From the NCBI GenBank assembly GCA_035295665.1, contig DATGIQ010000587.1, positions 1-10,289 on the forward strand: a DNA stretch of 10,289 bases. Reading direction: 5' to 3'. The first letter of the stretch is position 1. Every line of letters starts with the position of its first letter. The position numbers were made by a program, and so were the translations under genes. Below are positions 5,587 to 10,289 of the stretch, in pieces. The stretch comes from DATGIQ01 sp035295665. Its GTDB lineage: Bacteria > Planctomycetota > Planctomycetia > Gemmatales > Gemmataceae. The notes beneath the pieces are model-generated. The model did not search any database. It saw only the letters and a program-made list of their open reading frames with translations, and was not told where the DNA came from.

Positions 5587-6627
5587 TCAATGTTCGTGAG
5601 CAAGGAACGCTTCTATGGTTGTGTGAATCCGTGTTCTCAATTCTTCGGCCCGTTCTCGTGGCAAGGTCCCCGACCGCACCATGCAGCCACCGTCGAGAAG
5701 CACGCAAACAAGGACTCCACCATTCGTCTCCTGAAGCTCTATTCTTTCGATCTTCTCGATTTGTTGCCTGCTAAACGTTACGGCCATTTCAGGGCCGAGA
5801 TCGAGGAAGGTGGTCATGTGTGGGTTTCTGCGAGCTGCGTGTAGCACTTTTTCCGCCCAGAAATGCTCGATCAGGGGAACCAGCCCAAAGATCAATAGCG
5901 CCACGATGGCCCCAGCCATTACTTGGAGGGCAGAGCCAAGGCCGATCAAGAACATGCGGAGGGTCCATGCGAAGAGACTGAGGACAATGGGAACACCAAG
6001 AGAGGAAACAATTACGGTTACGAAAAGAATGTTTCCCGCCGCGGCAGTTGTGTGATGAAGCCTTGCTTTGTAGATCCCAATGCTCACGGCCAACAGAATC
6101 CCCAGCCACAGCAAACCACCTAAGATGACAAAGACTTTGTAGACCAGGGACTTGCTCCAATTCTCGGCCAGCACAGTGGCAAATGCCCGGCGATACCAGT
6201 TGAGGGGCAGGGGGTCTACTGGTTGAGTCTGTTCAAAAGCAGCATTGAAGTCGCTTATGAACCCAGATGGTTCCAGGTGGCTCAGCCCTTCCCTCGTAGT
6301 TCGGCCCAGGTGCCTGAGTCGGTCCGCCAGATGGCTCCGGCTCTCAACTAACACGTCGTGCAGAATACCCGCCACAATGAAGAATCCAATGAAAACGAGA
6401 AGCTGAAGCCAAAAACGTGTGCGAGACATGGAACGCCGACCTCCAGGGATCCGGTTGCTCGGACTGGCAGGAAGGGCGGGGACCAGCCATCTCTTCGGTG
6501 TCCCATCCGCTGTGCTGCCCCCTTCCAGTTGACCTCTGGCCCCGCACGTCGGACAGGGAAGTACGTGCGTTCCAGTCGTGATTAGCGTGACGTTCTTGCC
6601 TCCACCGCAACGCCAGCACGGGATCAT
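5587..6627 (-). CDS. Membrane protein with N-terminal zinc ribbon, unknown function
   Basis: 346-aa protein on the minus strand. Residues 4-31 form a probable zinc ribbon with two CxxC knuckles, CWRCGGG (C4, C7) and CPTCGARG (C25, C28), like half of a DnaJ-type zinc finger. A proline- and glycine-rich linker follows. Hydrophobic segments are at about 72-94, 163-186, 197-221 and 223-252, giving about four membrane helices, with a larger non-membrane loop at 95-160. The C-terminal 90 residues are soluble and charged (FSRQQIEKIERIELQE...). I recognise no named family. The start ATG (6625-6627) is preceded by AGGAG at a seven-base spacing, and it includes the zinc ribbon, so the internal ATG at residue 67 is not needed. 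The gene stands alone, opposite in direction to its neighbours, with the inverted palindromic repeat 117 bases upstream. Confidence 0.75.
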   Translation of the reverse strand: MIPCWRCGGGKNVTLITTGTHVLPCPTCGARGQLEGGSTADGTPKRWLVPALPASPSNRIPGGRRSMSRTRFWLQLLVFIGFFIVAGILHDVLVESRSHLADRLRHLGRTTREGLSHLEPSGFISDFNAAFEQTQPVDPLPLNWYRRAFATVLAENWSKSLVYKVFVILGGLLWLGILLAVSIGIYKARLHHTTAAAGNILFVTVIVSSLGVPIVLSLFAWTLRMFLIGLGSALQVMAGAIVALLIFGLVPLIEHFWAEKVLHAARRNPHMTTFLDLGPEMAVTFSRQQIEKIERIELQETNGGVLVCVLLDGGCMVRSGTLPRERAEELRTRIHTTIEAFLAHEH

Positions 6628-6634
6628 CAGGGCG

Positions 6635-6639
6635 CTCCT
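6635..6639 (-). promoter_or_regulatory. Ribosome binding site of the zinc-ribbon membrane protein
   Basis: AGGAG on the minus strand, seven bases before the ATG at 6625-6627. It supports the long reading that contains the four cysteines. Confidence 0.6.
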
Positions 6640-6744
6640 GTCCGGGCCTACGTTTGCCCTCGTATCTCGTCCAGCCGTTGTAGCCGGGTCGCATTCTTTA
6701 GGGGATGTGATCGCATGCTGTGGATATCGGGAGGAAGAAAGACG

Positions 6745-6855
6745 GCTTGGTTGGGTCCGTTTCGCGGCGGTGCACAGAACCGCGCGGGGCGCATCCGCAC
6801 GCGGTTCTGCGCACCGCCGCTAAACAAGAACGGACGCATTCAGCCGGACTGGGTA
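6745..6855 (-). repeat. Palindromic dispersed repeat, copy 2 (inverted)
   Basis: Reverse complement of 71-181 over 111 bases with about 10 mismatches and no gaps. The stem arms are 6759-6781 and 6803-6825 (23 bases, two mismatches) with a 21-base loop. The loop and both flanks are inverted with the arms, so the whole unit is turned round, not only the palindrome. Seen from the minus-strand gene ending at 6627, this copy has the same orientation and nearly the same distance as copy 1 has to the sialidase-like gene. Confidence 0.85.
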
Positions 6856-7188
6856 TAAGTGGAGCAAGTTTCACCAACTGGCCTACGAGCTCAGGAATAC
6901 GCCACTACGGTTCACTGTACGGAAGAGATTCGCGTTGTACCACGGCCAGTTCTACTGGCGTCCTGACCGACGTTCTCCGAACTGGGGTCCAGAGGTTGCT
7001 GGCACCGGCCATGGAAGGCGGAGATCGCTGAATGGATCGCGCAGCCCCGGCATTGTTGCGATGCCGAAAACCTCGGCAAGTCGGTCTTCCTGTATCCGCA
7101 CGCTCCTCTCGGACACCGACGAAGAGTGCAGCGAAACAGCTGTACAGCAAGCTGCGGTCTGGCATTTGTTGACAGATTCCTGCGTTAG
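6854..7188 (+). pseudogene. Possible decayed coding region of unknown family
   Basis: Directly past repeat copy 2, one forward frame reads YKWSKFHQLAYELRNTPLRF, TVRKRFALYHGQFYWRPD and RRSPNWGPE, with no stop and protein-like composition. From about 7000 a different frame becomes protein-like: WHRPWKAEIAEWIAQPRHCC, DAENLGKSVFLYPHAPLG, ending at TAG 7186-7188. The switch near 6995 would be a single frameshift. I recognise no family, and no start codon with a ribosome site is evident, so if real this is the remnant of a gene, perhaps cut by the repeat. The rest of 6628-7371 shows only a weak promoter candidate. Confidence 0.25.
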
Positions 7189-7196
7189 TCTAAAGG
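7169..7196 (+). promoter_or_regulatory. Weak promoter candidate upstream of the patatin gene
   Basis: TTGACA (7169-7174) matches the -35 consensus exactly; 16 bases later TAAAGG (7191-7196) matches the -10 at only three of six positions. The leader would be about 170 bases. No better pair is visible between 7189 and 7371. It may be chance. Confidence 0.2.
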
Positions 7197-7371
7197 GAGG
7201 TCTTATATCCCTGTTTGCTGCAGATGAACATGACTTTCCAGGGCGTGCGTAAGCGGGCGCGGTCGGTAAGCACACGTGGATTGCCTATTGACGTAGAGGA
7301 TCCGATGAGGGCGGAGAGAGATTCCGGAAAGCTCCTTCTCGAATGGTTCCGGACGTAAAGGACCCGACACC

Positions 7372-10170
7372 ATGGGAACCAACATCCAAAAAGCAATGCT
7401 GCCGTGGAGAGAGCGGGGGGGCAGGGCGCTCGACTTCTACTGGGATGTCTTTTTAACCCGGTTTTGTTCCCAACTGCCGCTTCCCCTGCTGTTGTTGCTC
7501 GTCGTCGGCCTGCTCTCGGGGCGACTGGCTCGAGACTTTGGCTTGCCGGCAGTCGTCGCCTACGACGGGGAACCGCTGAAGCAATTCGGGATCGGCGTCG
7601 CGCTGACGCTCCTCGTTCTGGAGTGCCTTTTTATCGGCTTCCTGCTCCAGTTCACGCACCGGCGTCCTCCGAGTAGCGATATTGCGCAAGAGCCTCGAAC
7701 GTTTGCCTCTTATGGCTGGAGCATCTTGCTCTGCTTCCTCGGCACGCTCCTGGCCGTTCTCGTGATCGCCATCATTGTTCGTCTCAGCGCGCGCTATCCG
7801 CATGGGCCGAGAACGGACGAAACCTTTGTGGGTCTGGTTGCCGAAATGCTGATTGCCCTTCAAAAAGTCCTCGCGGAAACTGCCGTTACCGGATGGCAAG
7901 TGGTGGGGGCGGTAGTCACTCTGTCTGCCGCGGCCGCGATCGGGCATGGGCTGGAGTTCTTGGCCCGTCGCTGGGGCCAGGAGCCGGATGCCGTCCGCGG
8001 ACGCTGCTCCTGGGCCGCGAAGTGGAAGGAGCGCGCCGGGGACTCAGCGGAGCGCCCGAAGGGTTATCACTGGTTTGTCATTGCCCTGGTCGCTATGGTG
8101 GCCGGATGGTACGAGGTGACGGCCTATTTTCTGAGTCTCTTGACGCCCTTTCGCTGGTACGTAAATGTGGGCGTTACGCTTGCATCGATCCTGTCCCTAC
8201 TTGTCGTCATCGTGGGGATGATCGTTCGCTGGCCCAGGCAAGCGCAGGCACTGCTGAAGGCGGTCGTTTCGGACGATCAGATCCTGGCCGAGATGGCCCG
8301 CGCCAATCGCTGGAAGGCCCTGGCGTTTGTCGGCAGTGGCTGTATCGTGTTCCACATTCTGGCGTTTGCCCCAATGATCGCTTCGCCGGTCCCCGTCGTG
8401 TGCTTTCTGCTGTTCCTGCTCCTCGCGGTTTATGGGTTGCTGGCTTCCACCGCGCATTACGTGCTCCCGGTCGTTACGGCCGGCGTCCTCGCCCTGCTGG
8501 TGGTGTCTGGCATGAATCCCTACAAGTTGCGCTTCCAGGCGCTCAAGGACTACTACCGGGGCACATTCACGGAGGCGGAGATGCCCGCAGCGGAGGTCCT
8601 GGAGGCCCATAAGAAACGCATGGGAAAGGATTGCGAGGCGCGGCTCAAAAAGCGTCCGCTCGACTTGGACGCCTGGGTCGAAGCCGATGACACCGCCCAA
8701 CAGCTATTCAATGAAGCCGTGCAGACGGGCGATATGGCCGAGGCCGACAGGCGGAAGGAAGCAATGCGCCGCAATCGGGTCCTTCCCGGAAAGGACTGGC
8801 GGACAGGGCAGACCATGTTGTCGGGGGGGCAAGATGGATTGCTGGCCGTCGGTGACATCAACTTCCTTACCGAGGCCGAGAGGCAAACGAACAAGAAGAA
8901 ACCGCTGGTGCTGATCGCCGTCAGCGGAGGTGGCATACGGTCGGCGGCCTGGACATTCGAGGTATTGCGGCAGCTGGAAATGCGGTTTGCGGAGAAGCAG
9001 ATCGATTTCCCTTGCCATGTCCGGGTCATCGCGGGGGCTTCTGGCGGCATGCTCGGGGCGGCGTGCTACGCCACCACGCTTCCACCCAAGAAGGATCGCC
9101 GTTTCGACGAGGCGTTTCGGGAGCAGCGCAAGGCGTACACCGAGAATCTCTACAAAGAAAAGTTGACCAAAGATTGCCTCACATCCCTCACACGGCAGCT
9201 CGTGCTCGGCGACACCCTCCTCCTCCTTTCTCCCTGGCCGGCCGCTTACGACCGGGGACAGGCCCTCGAGGATGCCTGGAGGCAAAACTTCACAGCGGGC
9301 CAGGAGGGGGCCACGTCGCCCCTGGATACCTCCTTCGCCGAACTTCGGGAGCGCGAGCAGAGTGGCGACATTCCCTCCCTGGTCTTCTCGCCGATGCTGG
9401 TCGAGGATGGGCGACGACTCCTCATCAGCAATCTCGATCTTCGCTACGTCGTTAGCAATGATGGGAATCTGCTGTCCGTGTCCGATGGAAAACCCCAGGT
9501 CGAAAACGCGCCCGGCAATTACTCCCATGAAGCGCTGGAGCTGTTCCGCTTGATTCCCCAGGCCAAGAAGACGTTTCCCGTGAGCACTGCCGTTCGCATG
9601 AGCGCGTCCTTTCCATTCTTTAGCCCGGCGGTTCCGCTTCCGACCGTCCCCCGGCGCCGCGTCGTGGACGCCGGCTACTATGACAACTACGGCGTGAGCC
9701 TGGCCGCCTCCTGGCTGTTCAGTGGCAAGCACCGCGACTGGATCAACAAGAACGTGTCCAAGGTGGTTCTCATCCAGATTCGCGACGGCATAGAGGAAAG
9801 GTATCGACGACTGCAAGAAGTCCCGGAGGATAGTTCCAGCCAAGTCTCCCGGGCCATCGAGGAGCTCACCTCTCCTCTGGAAGGGCTGAACGAGGGTCGG
9901 ATCGGCTCCTCCTCGTTCCGCAATGATGGCCAGGTCGAGCTCCTCTCTGCTTTCGCTGGCATCGCGTTTGCAAGATCCCAACGCCAGGGCAAGAGGGTCA
10001 CCAGCCAGACGGAACAGTTCTTTACCACCGTGATCTTCGAGTATGAGGGCCCGGCGTCCCTGTCCTGGCACTTAACGCAGAAAGAAATCGTGGATATCGA
10101 TGTCCGGGCCAAGGGAAGCCCAATGCGCGAGAAAATCGATCTGTTGCTCGATTGGTGGACGAAGCCGTAG
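7372..10170 (+). CDS. Multi-pass membrane protein with C-terminal patatin-like lipase domain
   Basis: 932-aa protein. Residues about 35-385 hold eight or nine hydrophobic helices (near 35-50, 73-95, 114-137, 172-197, 233-257, 262-285, 315-335, 339-357, 362-381), followed by a charged linker (390-505). A patatin-like phospholipase domain starts about 510: oxyanion-hole motif SGGGIR (518-523), nucleophile elbow GASGG with Ser557, and the catalytic aspartate motif DAGYYDNYG with Asp766. The Ser-Asp dyad of the family is thus complete; the third motif is DAG instead of the commoner DGG/DGA. Patatins hydrolyse acyl esters of phospholipids or other lipids; the membrane part probably places the domain at the inner membrane. 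AAAGGA (7357-7362), nine bases before the ATG, supports the start. No partner gene is adjacent, and no terminator is obvious after the stop. Confidence 0.88.
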   Translation: MGTNIQKAMLPWRERGGRALDFYWDVFLTRFCSQLPLPLLLLLVVGLLSGRLARDFGLPAVVAYDGEPLKQFGIGVALTLLVLECLFIGFLLQFTHRRPPSSDIAQEPRTFASYGWSILLCFLGTLLAVLVIAIIVRLSARYPHGPRTDETFVGLVAEMLIALQKVLAETAVTGWQVVGAVVTLSAAAAIGHGLEFLARRWGQEPDAVRGRCSWAAKWKERAGDSAERPKGYHWFVIALVAMVAGWYEVTAYFLSLLTPFRWYVNVGVTLASILSLLVVIVGMIVRWPRQAQALLKAVVSDDQILAEMARANRWKALAFVGSGCIVFHILAFAPMIASPVPVVCFLLFLLLAVYGLLASTAHYVLPVVTAGVLALLVVSGMNPYKLRFQALKDYYRGTFTEAEMPAAEVLEAHKKRMGKDCEARLKKRPLDLDAWVEADDTAQQLFNEAVQTGDMAEADRRKEAMRRNRVLPGKDWRTGQTMLSGGQDGLLAVGDINFLTEAERQTNKKKPLVLIAVSGGGIRSAAWTFEVLRQLEMRFAEKQIDFPCHVRVIAGASGGMLGAACYATTLPPKKDRRFDEAFREQRKAYTENLYKEKLTKDCLTSLTRQLVLGDTLLLLSPWPAAYDRGQALEDAWRQNFTAGQEGATSPLDTSFAELREREQSGDIPSLVFSPMLVEDGRRLLISNLDLRYVVSNDGNLLSVSDGKPQVENAPGNYSHEALELFRLIPQAKKTFPVSTAVRMSASFPFFSPAVPLPTVPRRRVVDAGYYDNYGVSLAASWLFSGKHRDWINKNVSKVVLIQIRDGIEERYRRLQEVPEDSSSQVSRAIEELTSPLEGLNEGRIGSSSFRNDGQVELLSAFAGIAFARSQRQGKRVTSQTEQFFTTVIFEYEGPASLSWHLTQKEIVDIDVRAKGSPMREKIDLLLDWWTKP

Positions 10171-10289
10171 CGCCGGAGAGCGAATCGGCCAGGTAGAAGT
10201 CTCCCGTGCGATCACTAATCTAATACGGGGAGCCCCTCTCACTTCGCATATGGGTTTCGGTATGTCGGCATCGAAGCGCCGGCGTCGCC
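10171..10289. other. Downstream stretch without recognisable features
   Basis: After the patatin stop I see no convincing hairpin terminator; GGGGAGCCCC near 10227 leaves too small a loop. An ATG at 10250 opens a frame (MGFGMSASKRRRR) that runs off the window, but 13 codons do not support a gene call. Confidence 0.4.

Noticed and set aside
71..6855. The inverted repeat pair as ends of a single 6.8-kb transposon
   Set aside because: No transposase lies between the copies, each copy is itself a complete palindrome, and the enclosed genes are unrelated; two independent copies of a small repeat is simpler.
8704..10071. 455-codon minus-strand open frame opposite the patatin gene
   Set aside because: It lies wholly antisense to a gene with clear catalytic motifs; its composition (arginine, glycine, proline rich) is what GC-rich antisense frames give, and it shows no motif.
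7372..10170. Patatin as an anti-phage (CBASS-type) effector
   Set aside because: CBASS patatin effectors accompany a cyclic-nucleotide synthase gene; none is present nearby, and the long membrane domain is not typical of them.
1..10289. CRISPR array, tRNA, rRNA or riboswitch
   Set aside because: No regularly spaced repeats, no tRNA-like cloverleaf or rRNA-like sequence, and no known riboswitch core seen on reading both strands; a covariance-model search was not possible.

Overview
The window looks like chromosomal DNA of a planctomycete, probably from or near the family Gemmataceae. This is inferred from sequence features only. The clue is an ECF sigma factor with the HGPMVWGICRRIL...DAEDAFQATFLVLVRKA signature and a long alanine/valine-rich C-terminal tail typical of that group. 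A secreted sialidase-like protein and a membrane patatin fit the same setting. The DNA is GC-rich. I see no rRNA, tRNA or CRISPR.

Layout. (1) Positions 1-288 hold a possible 3' end of an upstream gene, a 111-bp palindromic repeat, a second small hairpin and a candidate promoter. (2) 289-1512 (+) is a secreted BNR/Asp-box sialidase-like protein. (3) 1513-1953 has no intact gene: a possibly truncated 5' ORF, an antisense remnant of a tyrosine recombinase, then a promoter framed by two matching operators. (4) 1954-3986 (+) is a two-gene operon, a TetR-type regulator followed with a 4-bp overlap by an ABC1/UbiB-type atypical kinase. (5) 3987-5558 is decayed: a frameshifted small ORF, an ECF sigma gene whose tail is cut off by a one-base insertion and a nonsense codon, a small two-helix membrane ORF, and a second broken ECF sigma fragment. 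(6) 5587-6627 (-) is a membrane protein with an N-terminal zinc ribbon, of unknown function. (7) 6628-7371 holds a second, inverted copy of the repeat and a degenerate coding-like stretch. (8) 7372-10170 (+) is a 932-aa protein joining about eight or nine membrane helices to a patatin-like lipase domain. (9) The last 119 bases show nothing firm.

How the parts fit. The only clear regulatory unit is the tetR-ABC1 kinase operon, where the sequence suggests autoregulation through two sites of the form RTGAGC-NN-GCTCAY flanking a good sigma-70-like promoter. The ABC1 kinase and the patatin are both lipid-related families, but nothing here links them directly. The remnants (recombinase, two sigma factors, two coding-like stretches) together with a mobile-looking palindromic repeat suggest a region with a history of insertion, deletion and gene decay. 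The repeat lies about 110 bp upstream of two unrelated genes, in the same orientation relative to each. I did not find a recognisable multi-gene defence or biosynthetic system; the best candidates for something undescribed are the palindromic repeat family and the membrane-patatin fusion.
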